Shown here in pieces: positions 19,776 through 28,841 of a stretch of 28,841 nt of DNA. The notes below the pieces were generated by a model. That model was not told the DNA's origin and did no database searches. It was given only the letters and a program-made list of their open reading frames with translations. The stretch's first letter is position 1. Each line of letters begins with the position of its first letter. This DNA comes from Polymyxa betae (lineage: Eukaryota > Endomyxa > Phytomyxea > Plasmodiophorida > Plasmodiophoridae), in contig RBZT01000830.1 in NCBI GenBank assembly GCA_003693705.1, forward strand, positions 1 through 28,841. Reading direction: 5' to 3'. The translations under genes were made by a program, and so were the position numbers.

Positions 19776-22700
19776 ATGTCGTCGTTGGCAACTCGTGACA
19801 TTATTTGTCGCGCTCATAAGCTATCTCCAACCAGCACCTTATTAGCAGCGCTCGAAAACGATACTGTTGGAATCAATGAATCTGAAGCGGTTTTAAAAAT
19901 CATTTTGGCCACGTTTTCGGATTGCTTACGATCTGACGAGAGGCCGACAATTCAGTGCCAATGTGAGCCCCAATCACGATGGCGTCAAAACACCTCAGAA
20001 CCATCGCCATGCCTGATTTTGGCACAACGGTCGTTAGCTGCTTCCGGCCTAATGCAATATCTGCTCACCGGTATAAAATCGGAACGGTACGATATGCTAT
20101 GCGGCTGGATGATTCGCTTGGCGTATGCATTAGATGTCGCCCAGACATGCGCTAATCGCTGCCCAGCGGCGTCGGCGATCTCCATATCGAATACCATTCC
20201 GACCTGGAACAATTTCTATGAGGTTGTCGCTTGCATTTTTTGGATTCACTACATTTAAATGTTTTAGGCATTGCTTTCACGGGACCAAATCAGTGATAAC
20301 GTTATGGCTGTTTTTTTCGAGCTTCTTGTAAACCGGATTGCGGCGACCGAATTTCAGCGCGTTCAAGGCTGTCAAGCACGATTCGTTCGTGCCCCCTGGG
20401 CTATACCGCTTGTAAGCGTTTCCACGAAAACTGACAACGGATCATTAACAGAAGAATGCTGTAGGTCATTCGCCTGTTGCAGAAAGCTAATGTCCCTGCC
20501 TGGCGTCTTGCAATGAATAACTTTGCGTATCTCTTTGAAAACGAGCCCAGCAATGTCGATGCATTCGCCAGTATGAAAAACTGGCAAGAATCGATACTTC
20601 GACTTTTTCGTCTCCCGGAAGTAATTCCGAAATCAATGATGCCATCTCAGCGTTGAAGCGTTTGCTTATAGGTTGGTGTACTGTCCTGCCGTAAAAGCGA
20701 TAATTTTCTAGACATAATCGGAAACGATAGCACAATTTTCAATTTTAAGATGCTGGTTAATATATTCTCCATGATCGTGATGCGCCATCTGTGGAATAAG
20801 CGAGATGGAACGCGCTCTCTGTTCAGGCAGATTACAGAAAACGTCGAGAAAGGTTGCTATCTTTGTCCATTATGTGATTTTTTTACCAGCTTCCTGCTTA
20901 GAATTTGGCTATGGCGACATCGAATCGGCCGCTATCACTCGTGTCATTTTCTATGTTCTCTGCAACAGATTTCGCCATTTTTCCATGCATCAGATACAAA
21001 GGAACCCGGTTGCGCTCCCCAATGCAATCAAACTCATTGAAGCCGTGGAGCAATTCGTTTTTTACCAGTAAGGACAGGTTTTCCATGCTGAAAGCGTTTC
21101 AACTGAAATTATTCCAGCGGCGGTCTATCGAGATACTGCATGGACTACAGGGACATCATGCTTCATATCGCGTTAGATGGTAAAGCGAATGCTGACAAAG
21201 AGCTGGTAATTGGTCCAGATCGATCCACTTGAGACTGATTTCGAAATAGCTGAACGCAGCTGTGCAACTCTGCGAGTTCGTCTATAAGAATGCTGTTTCG
21301 AAAGATGCTCCGGTATCATCGCTGTCATCAGAAACCAAATCTATGATGGTGATTATAACCCAATATTTGGCTTTGCTCAGCGATGCTGCATGTCTGTTTT
21401 CGGCGCCCTCGTCTTCGAATTCGCTTCTAGAAAGTGTCTATTTGCTGAAAAAATCCTACCTTCAGTCAGGAGTCGGTCAAAAATATAAGAAAGCGACATC
21501 GCCGATTTCAACCGAAGACATCGAATTGATGAAGGCCTTGAGATATCAAGTTGCTGAAGAAATGGAGGAAAAACAACGTGCTGAAAGCAACATCGAGATG
21601 CGAACTGCACCGGTTCGGAGAGTGTCGGTTATCAATGTCAGAAAGTCAAATGTTTATTTCTCAAGAATTTGATCTTGGAATCAGCATCGGAGGTCGACCG
21701 AAATCAACACACCGACGGTCAGCGTTCGCTCTGGCGCTCGAAGAATGGTCTTCCTCGTTGAAAGCTTCGGCTCTCCAGAAGCAGCCATGAGTGCAGCTGA
21801 ACGTTATTCAGGCCGCATTAGGCATATTTTCAGAGTCGAAAAAGACTATATCAGATCGAAGAAAGGTTGCTATTTGAAGCGACTTTGAGTCTGACAACAT
21901 GCTTAAAACGATTTTAGGGGAGGCTGATAATATGCTGCCTGTATCAGCCGGCAATCTGGTTTGTATACTCTCCATTGATACGAGCTCTAAGCTTCTCTTG
22001 GGGTCATTTTGCAACAAGATCGGCTTCATACATAAGTAGGCGTTTCACTTTTTTCCTTGATTTTTATAACATGCCATTTAAAGATCATATCTGCACCCTA
22101 CTCCTGTCGGTTTTGAAATTGATGCTTCAGTGGGCAAGCATCTACCAATCAGTCTGTCATCGCCTTCACCAAACACGTTGTTGACCAATGCAGAATCGAT
22201 TATCAGTCCAATGAGGGTATCACTACTTTTGGGCCCCATTGAGCGTTTAGAGCTAACAAATTGCAGATCGACGAAGCAGCTAAGCGCCCTTCGATTCTGA
22301 TGCAGTCGCAAGAGGAACCTGCCTCGAACCAGCATGTGTCGCTTATAGTGCCGTCTCTGATGATGCAGAGTAGGGAAAGCGTCTTACCCTCATTAGAGAT
22401 TACAGTGAGCTTGTCATCGGTTATCCACTCCGGATGCTAAATCTGGATAAAGTCGATTCCGGAACGAGATGTTATGGCGCCAGATTCGCTCATCAAGAAA
22501 AAAATATCGCTGGGAAAACCTCGTCATGATTCAACAGATAGCGTTTATAAGTTGATGGTCCGTTGTGCCCTGCACTCGACGTTTCCTTATTCACTCATTT
22601 GAAGGATTTCAATGTCGATGCACTGCATCTTAACCACATCAGATCGGGTAGCTGCAGATCACTGGACCTGTCAATGGAACTGATTGCGGAAATGAACTCG

Positions 22701-24493
22701 TTGAAATCCGGATTCATAGGTTCGAATCCAACAGTAGGAAAACAACATGAATCTGAGCGTTTTTTTAGGAGTCGTTAGCAATTATTCGTCGCGCAGTCCA
22801 ACGAAAGATTCGGCAGTTTCCGGGTAATTTGTCTATCTGTTTTTGGTCGAAACTAATGCAGAAATTAGGCTGTTGGCAAGTTCTGGAGAGCACCCTACCA
22901 GTAGCAAAGTGAATTTCGGATTTGTTGCCCGAACTCAAGCAGAACATTGCGAAACGATCAGCTTAGAAGTATGGGCTTGCGATTATTGACCAGTATTACT
23001 GATTTCTAACGTAGGCCCTGGTGGCAATGATGGGGCTTGAGATATCGTTTGATCATTTGCCGAGCGAAATTCGACCAGAGGCGTCGTTAATTGAATCTGC
23101 AAAGTCGAAACTCGAACTGCAGCCGAGAGCTTGCGATATCTGTACTAAACCGTTATCAAGTTTCAAGGACGTCCATCGTTTAGGTATCAATAATCGTCAA
23201 AAGTTAATCTGGCTTATTCTTATACAGATGGAAAGACTTTATGCCTCGATGATTATTTGAGCCAATGCGTTGATTGCGAAGTTTGCAAGAATAAGTTCAC
23301 TGACGCCGCAAGTACGAAATGGCTGATGTCTGGCAGTCGTGTCCACAAATCCTGTGCTGTCTGCTCGGAATGTCCAGGTGCATTTGACACGAACTAACAG
23401 CTGAGTCTGAGTTTATCTAGGTGCATCATTGGATTGCGAATCTGCTGAAGTAGAATGGCAAGGGTTGTTGTATTGCAAAACACATTTCAAATCGCTCTTC
23501 TGGAAATCGTGTTCAGCGTGCGAGAAAGTCATCGTTGGCAAATTTATTGATGTCGCTGGTCATGCTTACCATCAGCAATGCGTCTGTTGCGACGTCTGCA
23601 AATCGAGCCTCAACGATGACACTAATCCTGTCATCATGCTGCCTAATTGCAATAGCATATTCTGTGAAAATGACGCTCGTGTGCGGATGCTCGATCAACA
23701 ATGCGGTTTATGCCAACAAGGTAAACTTCGTATCGACGTTTTACTGGTTATGGTTAACGCTGATCAGACATTTGGGACGACGACCGTGAAGATTCCATTC
23801 AAATCTTTCCATATCGATTTCACATAAAATGTGTCTCCTGTACGGTGTGCGGAAGTTCACCCTCGAAATCGAATTATGCTGAGAACCCGTTCTATTTGAA
23901 CAGACAAGATCCTGTTGTTATTGTGTGTAGCACACATTCAGCTGTAAGGATTAGATCACTGAATCTCGCAATTACTCACTGATGTTAGGCTTACAAACAG
24001 ACAGACTGCTCGCAATGCGGAAAGAAAATAGAATCCGAACTGGACAAGACTCTAATTGGATCGCTATGCTATCATATCAACTGTGTTCAGTGTTCTGTAT
24101 GCAAATTGAGGTTTGTAATGTAATTGCTTGCAGCGGCTGTTTGCTCACTTGATTTACAGCTTAGTATTCAGAACTATCTACAGGCAAAACGGAAAGCTGG
24201 TCTGTAGAGCCGACTATGATGCCATGAAATCATCATCTGGATCGGAAAAGAAAGAATCGAAGAGAGCGACCTGTGAATCGTGTGGGTTGGAGATAAGATC
24301 ATCACGCGATGGCGTCAAAATCAAGGGCAAGAAACTGCATCAGGCTTGCGTTAAGTGCAGCGTTTGCAACGAACAGCTGGGCGTCGTCGGCCAGATCGTG
24401 TACATTCATCGCAGGCGGGTATTGTGCTCTGTGCACTACAACGAAGCGCGGGCTCGGACACCAGATCCCATAGCTGCTAGCCAGACATTATAA
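19776..24493 (+). CDS. Large multidomain protein: helical N-terminus, SH3, five LIM domains
   Basis: A 21-exon model gives about 1,263 residues; exon starts: 19776, 20268, 20465, 20672, 20902, 21118, 21250, 21685, 21918, 22084, 22267, 22453, 22605, 22769, 22862, 23015, 23228, 23421, 23768, 23989, 24160. All 20 introns are GT...AG, 33-57 nt, and every phase agrees. Residues 1-520 are helical with no family I can name. An SH3-like domain spans about 570-626 (VEKDYI, LPVSAGNLVCIL, KIGFIHKSYLHP). A polar linker leads to five LIM double zinc fingers (about 920-975, 984-1038, 1048-1110, 1119-1170, 1185-1245), each with C-x2-C...H-x2-C-x2-C-x2-C...C-x2-[HD]; a degenerate half-LIM (CDIC) precedes the first. 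LIM arrays bind proteins at actin or adhesion sites, so a cortical scaffold is inferred. Five LIMs recall PINCH, four paxillin, but neither has this N-terminus. Confidence 0.82.
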
Positions 24494-24545
24494 TTTATAA
24501 TACAATAATACATCTATGATAACAAACATTCTATCTCAAAAACGA

Positions 24546-25808
24546 ATGTCTTCAACGAAAACTTTTCCAAATGAAAGCTTTGCTGGGTCTCCGTGGCGGA
24601 CTGTCACAACCAATCGTCTTCATACTTGTTCTAAGCAGACGAGGTCAAAGACAGCGCTTGACGCCTGGTGTCCCGAGATGCTGTTCAGCCCGCAACAGCT
24701 CGAATCGATTGATTTCAAGATTGAAGAGCCAGTACTCAAGGAGGTAGATCGACGTCTGGCTACCAGGAATGCCGATTCGCGTGGCATCTGCAAATACTTT
24801 ATGAAAGGGTTAGAAATACAAAAGAATGATTTCTTCTTTACAACTTGGACTAATTATTTTTCGGCTAGCGGGTGTAATAAAGCTGACTGTGAATTCAAGC
24901 ATTCTCGTGGAACCAGAGAAAAATCGGTTGTATGCAAACATTGGCTAAGGTCGATAGCGTCTCCTAGCAGCGATTGGAACCTTTGCTAAATAATTTTTTA
25001 GAGGCTTGTGCAAGAAAGACGAGCAATGTGAGTTTTTGCACGAATTTGATATGTCCAGAATGCCCATTTGCCATTTCTGGACGACCTACGGCGAATGCTC
25101 GAATCCTGATTGCCCTTTTTTGCATCTCAAACCCGAGGATCGAGTAAAAGACTGCCTTTGGTATTACCGGGGGTTCTGTAAACATGGTAAGCGAATTTCC
25201 TGCAATGCTAAAGCAATGCTGAAAGCTCTTGTAGGACCAAAATGTCGCAATCGTCATGTCAGAAACGAGCCTTGTGTTGATTACATGGCCGGATTCTGCC
25301 CGAAAGGATCTGACTGCAAATTCGGACAGTATGTCTTATTCTTCTGACAACACGAGGATTCATTCTGAAGTTTATTGGCAGTCCGAAATTCGATCTTCCA
25401 CTGGACGATAGCAGAGGGGGTTCCACGACTCCAGCGATCTGCACCCGGTGTAATAGTGTCGGGCATAAACCTCAGCAATGCCCGTTGAATGCCCAGCAGC
25501 CAGAACAGCATGTAGGGGTCCTTTTGCTCCGACTTTGCTGCGATTGAATACTGTTTCAGAGAGCTCCTCATCGGGATCTATCGGAGGTGACCTGCTATAA
25601 ATGCAACACCAAAGGACATTAGTAAGCGAGTATGGTCAGCTGTTCTTTGATCTCAATCGTGCTCAGTGCCAATGTCTGCCCGAACCCTCGTGCTTACACG
25701 AATCTTCATGGACAGAGCGGCGTGCCTCCACAATATGCTGCAGGCAGAGGCCATAAACCGATGTGGCATCATGGCGCTCCAGCACAGCATGTTCAACCTC
25801 ATTTATGA
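24546..25808 (+). CDS. YTH1: Cleavage and polyadenylation specificity factor 30 kDa subunit (CPSF30/Yth1)
   Basis: RNA-binding subunit of the CPSF/CPF complex that recognises the poly(A) signal in pre-mRNA 3'-end processing. Seven exons (24546-24808, 24869-24949, 25002-25186, 25235-25328, 25382-25511, 25560-25621, 25667-25808) give 318 residues with all phases correct. Five consecutive CCCH fingers are visible: CKYFMKGGCNKADCEFKH, one starting CKHWLRGLC, CHFWTTYGECSNPDCPFLH (closest to the family), CLWYYRGFCKHGPKCRNRH, and CVDYMAGFC ending in CKFGH, whose last histidine is made by splicing. Two CCHC zinc knuckles follow, CTRCNSVGHKPQQC (228-241) and CYKCNTKGHYANVC (263-276). Human CPSF4 has five fingers and one knuckle; two knuckles are also known in some animals. 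The N-terminal extension of about 75 residues has no motif, and the tail is Q/H/P-rich. Confidence 0.93.
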
Positions 25809-26555
25809 AGGGTCGTCCAGGTCTATCACAGGCATCTCACATCATTATTGCTTAGAATTTATTTATATTAACGGAGTGCTTAATCAGCAAGCACTCTGCA
25901 ATTCCAATTTATATCAATACAGCCTATAGATGGCTAGCCTCCGCTTTTTGTTTTTCAACTTTCATTGATATTGTCCTGGATGAACGAGGTCGTCGTTGTT
26001 TGCTGCAAAACTGATGCAGGGCGCAACGATGCCAGTTTGCATCTGACTTTAAATTCCAGTTGAAGTTGCCATCACAAACAAGTACATAGATCCTCCCATT
26101 GTATTGAGGCTGAAGTCTATTTCTATAAACTTACCTGAAATAATTCCTAAAATGATTGCTTTACGACCACTTTCACCCTCCAAGTTCTATTCCTTTCTCT
26201 TTGCTGTCTGCTTTCTATTGATCACTAAGCACATCTCGTCCTAACATTGGATCATGACTGTCTCAAGTTCTTGAACAATTCGGTATGCCTGCTCATATGA
26301 AAAACATTGAAACTCTTACAAGAGCGTCTCCTTCTTGGCGTCGGCTGACAGAATGCTACAAGTGTCAAAAAAATGCGGTTGATCAGGAAGCGCGCCGAAT
26401 TTAAACTGGGAGACGTCTCATAAGGAGGACGAATTTCTAGGTAAGCCTATCTGCGGCGGTTCACAGCGCTTTCCATTCTGTGACCGACTCCAAACAAATT
26501 ATTGCTAAGGGGTGTCGCCTTCATATCATTTCCCAGGTGGCAAATTTCTGCCGAT
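25809..26555. other. Intergenic or 5' region of the coiled-coil gene
   Basis: No confident exon. A short plus-strand chain near 26250-26430 (for example a GTATGC donor near 26281 and a GTAAGC donor near 26440 paired with the CCCAG acceptor ending at 26536) hints at upstream or 5' UTR exons of the next gene, but the phases could not be made to agree. Confidence 0.35.
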
Positions 26556-27675
26556 ATGAAGAGGCAAGCCTTGTCAGCTGTTAATACGAATTTATCGCGA
26601 GCTGAGCAGCTTGCACAATGGAAGGTTTGGAATAATTCAAACAGGTCAATTAGGAGTCTGAACACTCAATCAGGAAGCGAAAGCCCATGCAGCGGATGCG
26701 AAGAAAAGGCCACGAACCACTGAAACCACTTCGGACGATTGGATGAAAAAGTTGAGAACCATGAAGGATTCGATTAGAGAGAAGGACGCCAAAATTGAAG
26801 AGCTTCGAAATGAGATTGAGACGGTAAAATCCCTTAGAGCCTCCATGTATCGCTGAAAGTTGCTAGCAAACGAACACAATCAATGCAATGACCGATAAGG
26901 TCTCAAGGCTGGAAGACATTCGATTCAAGATGGAGGCTGATAGCGAAGCACTCCATCTCAATATTCAACAATTGAAGAGTAGTCTGAGAAAGAGCGTCCT
27001 TGAGCACGAAGACAGCCAGGAAGCGATTAGGGCGCTTAAACAGGTAAATCAATAACAGCGTGATTCTAATATTTTATTGATTCAAGACAGAAATGTGACG
27101 TGGTTCCTGCATTACAGTCGCATATTGCAGAGCTTGCTCTGTTAAACAAATGTTTACGAGAGTCGCCATCATTACAACCTGCTTTAGAATCGAGCCCTAA
27201 AACACCTAAAGTAACTTTCCCGGATAAGAAACTCGCTGATGTATTCGAATCCGAAAAGGTTGATTACAAACTTGATCGTACCAAGACTAATCTTGGCTAG
27301 ATGGCACTACAAGCTGAAATCAAAGCGTTGAAATCGAGTAATGAGTCTTTGCAGCATCGTTGCGAAGAGTTGCAGTTCACTAAGCAATTGCTTTTACAGC
27401 AGAACGCCGAACTACTTGAAAATGCCATGAAATATGTAATCTGTCAAATGATATGTCGAATTTAACAACTGAAATGGAACAAGGTTGCAAAGAAGAACGA
27501 AGAGAATCGGTCGGAGAGGGAAGCTGAGCGAAACGAGTTAACATCAGCGATGAGTTCAATGGAGGCAGAGCTCACCGAAAGCCTAGATAAAAGTTTGAAG
27601 AAGATTGTCGAACTCCAGCAGGAGATTGCTGAGCTTCGACAACAGCAGGAACTGACCAATCGCAATAAGCATTGA
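26556..27675 (+). CDS. Coiled-coil protein
   Basis: Six exons (26556-26624, 26674-26823, 26867-27043, 27091-27240, 27301-27435, 27484-27675) give 290 residues; every intron is in phase 0. The product is almost entirely heptad-patterned, charged and helical (for example IREKDAKIEELRNEIET, LQAEIKALKSSNESLQ, KIVELQQEIAELRQQQ), broken only by a proline-rich hinge in exon 4 (SSPKTPKVTFPDKK). No motor, kinase or other domain is seen. The family cannot be fixed from a coiled coil alone; structural, tethering or spindle roles are all possible. ATG 26556 is the first clear in-frame start, but an upstream coding exon cannot be excluded because a strong acceptor (CCCAG at 26536) lies just before it. Confidence 0.65.
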
Positions 27676-28075
27676 TATACGATGCTTAACGTTGAATATC
27701 AACGCTGAGATTGCACCGTTTTCAGCCATCTGTCTATCTCGAAGTAAATATTTCATCAGCATAAAAAAGACGATTCATCTATCTTGATTAACTGATTGCG
27801 GCATCTGGGGATTAAGTCGTCTCAGCGAAGATTGGAGTCAGAAATCGGGTTGGATTGATCCTTGAAGCCACTTTACGTCTTTGCCAGTCCTTCAAAACTT
27901 AGTTGTGAAAGTTTCACAAGGGCATCGGTAATAATCTAATGCGAAAAAACATATCAGAGATTGTGTGTTGAAGACCCTCAAAAATTTTTAGCCAGCTGTA
28001 TACCTATCCCGTCGTTTGTGCTATTCCAGTTAATCTGTAGAAGCACTTAATTTATTCAAAGGTTCACGTGAGAGA
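27676..28075. other. Intergenic, nothing resolved
   Basis: Several short frames and splice-like borders but no chain of exons that I can defend. It may contain the 5' exons of the next entry. Confidence 0.35.
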
Positions 28076-28482
28076 TAAGTTGAAGTGGAAAGCCTTTTCT
28101 ATTATGAGCAAAAAATGGTGCGGGCTTCATATCATGAGTCGCTATTGGTAAATAGAGAGATCTCTACAACGTCACGATGTCGATTCGTCCTCCAAGGCCT
28201 TCGTCATGGACCGCAACACTGATACGGTCCCAACTTTTCATCAACAATCGCTGCCGGCTGTGCAGGTGTATTGTACAGTTGCCGCTGATGTGGCAGACTG
28301 ACTAAAAATCAACGAACTAACGCTGCGTGAGAATCACATTTACCTGAGCCAATCCGGCTGCCCTCGTCAAAACTGGTTGAGCAAAAAACCCCTTGTCGGG
28401 TTCTTTCAACGTTGAGCAGGCCCTTCGGAACATCGGTATGTTCAGCGAGCGGGATATGCCAGAAAGGAACTATTTAAGCAGT
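28076..28482 (+). CDS. Possible exons of an unrecognised, helical protein
   Basis: An open frame from about 28076 contains VESLFYYEQKMVRASYHESL and reaches a GTAAAT donor at 28151; splicing over 49 nt to 28200 continues in the same phase to a TGA at 28301-28303. A further open stretch after an acceptor near 28419 ends with ERDMPERNYLSS before TAG at 28480. The helical, amphipathic look (E, Q, Y-rich) vaguely recalls BAR-domain helices, but that is only an impression. Start, number of exons and the junction to the last stretch are unresolved. Confidence 0.25.
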
Positions 28483-28495
28483 TAGAGCAAGGTTA

Positions 28496-28841
28496 CCGGG
28501 CGCAGTTATCGTTATCGTTATTTTTAATGATTAGTTAAATTAAATATAACGATTCTGCGCGGGTTTTGCACCGGTAGTTTAAATTGCAATCTAGCTAAAA
28601 TATCTGTTTCATGGATCCAAGTTCTTTCTTCCAGCAATTTCATCCAGACAATTACTGTTCTGAAGATGATGAGTGTAGCGATGAGGAGATGATCATTCAA
28701 TTGCTGATGGAAGATTCGTCCAGTCAAGAGGATACGAATTTTGCTCGTAAGCGCCGTCGGTCTAACAAAGATCGTCGTCGGGTTCTTTATGATAAACTTC
28801 TTCATGAAGATTATTGGGGTATGTCATGCCCATTGAGCATG
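28496..28841 (+). mobile_element. Left end of a probable PIF/Harbinger DNA transposon (runs off the window)
   Basis: The element appears to begin CCGGGCGCAGTTATCG at 28496, directly after TTA (28493-28495), which fits the TTA/TAA target preference of PIF/Harbinger elements. The next 115 nt are AT-rich and non-coding, and then a gene begins at 28611. The right terminal repeat lies outside, so neither inverted repeat nor target-site duplication can be confirmed. Confidence 0.4.
28611..28841 (+). CDS. N-terminus of a Harbinger/ALP1-like transposase (partial)
   Basis: ATG at 28611 opens a frame to the window edge (77 codons). The N-terminus is acidic and serine-rich (SEDDECSDEEM), followed by a basic patch (RKRRRSNKDRRR) and LLHEDYWG. 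This acid-then-basic layout ending in an L-x-x-D-Y-[FW] motif is what precedes the DDE nuclease domain in PIF/Harbinger transposases and their domesticated ALP1-like relatives. A GTATGT donor at 28817 may end the exon. The catalytic domain is not in the window, so the call rests on this short region only. Confidence 0.45.
   Translation, partial: MDPSSFFQQFHPDNYCSEDDECSDEEMIIQLLMEDSSSQEDTNFARKRRRSNKDRRRVLYDKLLHEDYWGMSCPLSM

Noticed and set aside
19776-21067. Neurobeachin/BEACH-type helical region in the N-terminus of the LIM protein
   Set aside because: Only a loose resemblance in W/L patterns; no BEACH or WD40 domain follows, so no family is assigned.
19776-24493. Apparent in-frame stops suggesting a variant genetic code or a pseudogene
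   Set aside because: Every stop falls inside a GT...AG intron of normal size and removing the introns restores known domains; TGA, TAA and TAG also end other good genes here.
27298-27300. In-frame TAG between two coiled-coil frames, suggesting readthrough
   Set aside because: It is the last base triplet of an ordinary intron (27241-27300) with a CTAAT branch site, in phase on both sides.

Overview
This is a piece of a compact, intron-rich eukaryotic nuclear genome. Almost every protein can only be read by joining short exons across GT...AG introns of about 33-75 nt, often with a CTRAY-like branch site just before the acceptor. TAA, TGA and TAG are all used as stops, so the code is standard. 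A signal-peptide chitin deacetylase with a hevein-type chitin-binding module points to a fungus or close fungal relative. The mitochondrial Isa1 shows a working mitochondrial Fe-S pathway. An early-diverging fungal or opisthosporidian lineage is my guess only; no single gene proves it.

Left third (1-7,400): lineage-specific genes, mostly without recognisable families. They are an unknown minus-strand gene (22-748), a secreted minus-strand protein with 13-residue S/T-rich repeats and a helical C-terminal half (837-2808), small plus-strand genes (4263-4782, 4985-5265), and a secreted plus-strand gene whose exon module is tandemly duplicated with its introns (5393-7370). A 1.16-kb non-autonomous DNA transposon with nested inverted repeats (3078-4237) sits among them. 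The stretch from 7,400 to 9,100 is poor in genes.

Middle (9,100-19,000): a minus-strand PH-domain protein (9116-12097) and the plus-strand chitin deacetylase (12669-13790) share a 571-nt divergent intergenic region that carries short tandem repeats. They are followed by a minus-strand FGD-like RhoGEF (DH-PH-FYVE-SH3; 14533-17002), the mitochondrial Fe-S assembly protein Isa1 (17346-17854) and, divergent from it, a mitochondrial membrane protein resembling Tim21/Coa1 (18050-18877). A tRNA-Gln(UUG) lies at 18918-18990.

Right (19,700-28,841): a 21-exon plus-strand gene for a roughly 1,263-residue protein (helical N-terminus, SH3, five complete LIM domains), the cleavage/polyadenylation factor CPSF30/Yth1 (five CCCH fingers plus two zinc knuckles), a coiled-coil protein with only phase-0 introns, a poorly resolved exon set, and the left end of what looks like a PIF/Harbinger transposon running off the window.

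Functionally the conserved genes cover cortical or cytoskeletal signalling (RhoGEF, PH protein, SH3-LIM protein), cell-wall modification, mitochondrial assembly and mRNA 3'-end formation. The left end looks like a secreted-protein and transposon island. All exon models were built by hand from splice signals and reading-frame continuity; none has been tested by alignment.
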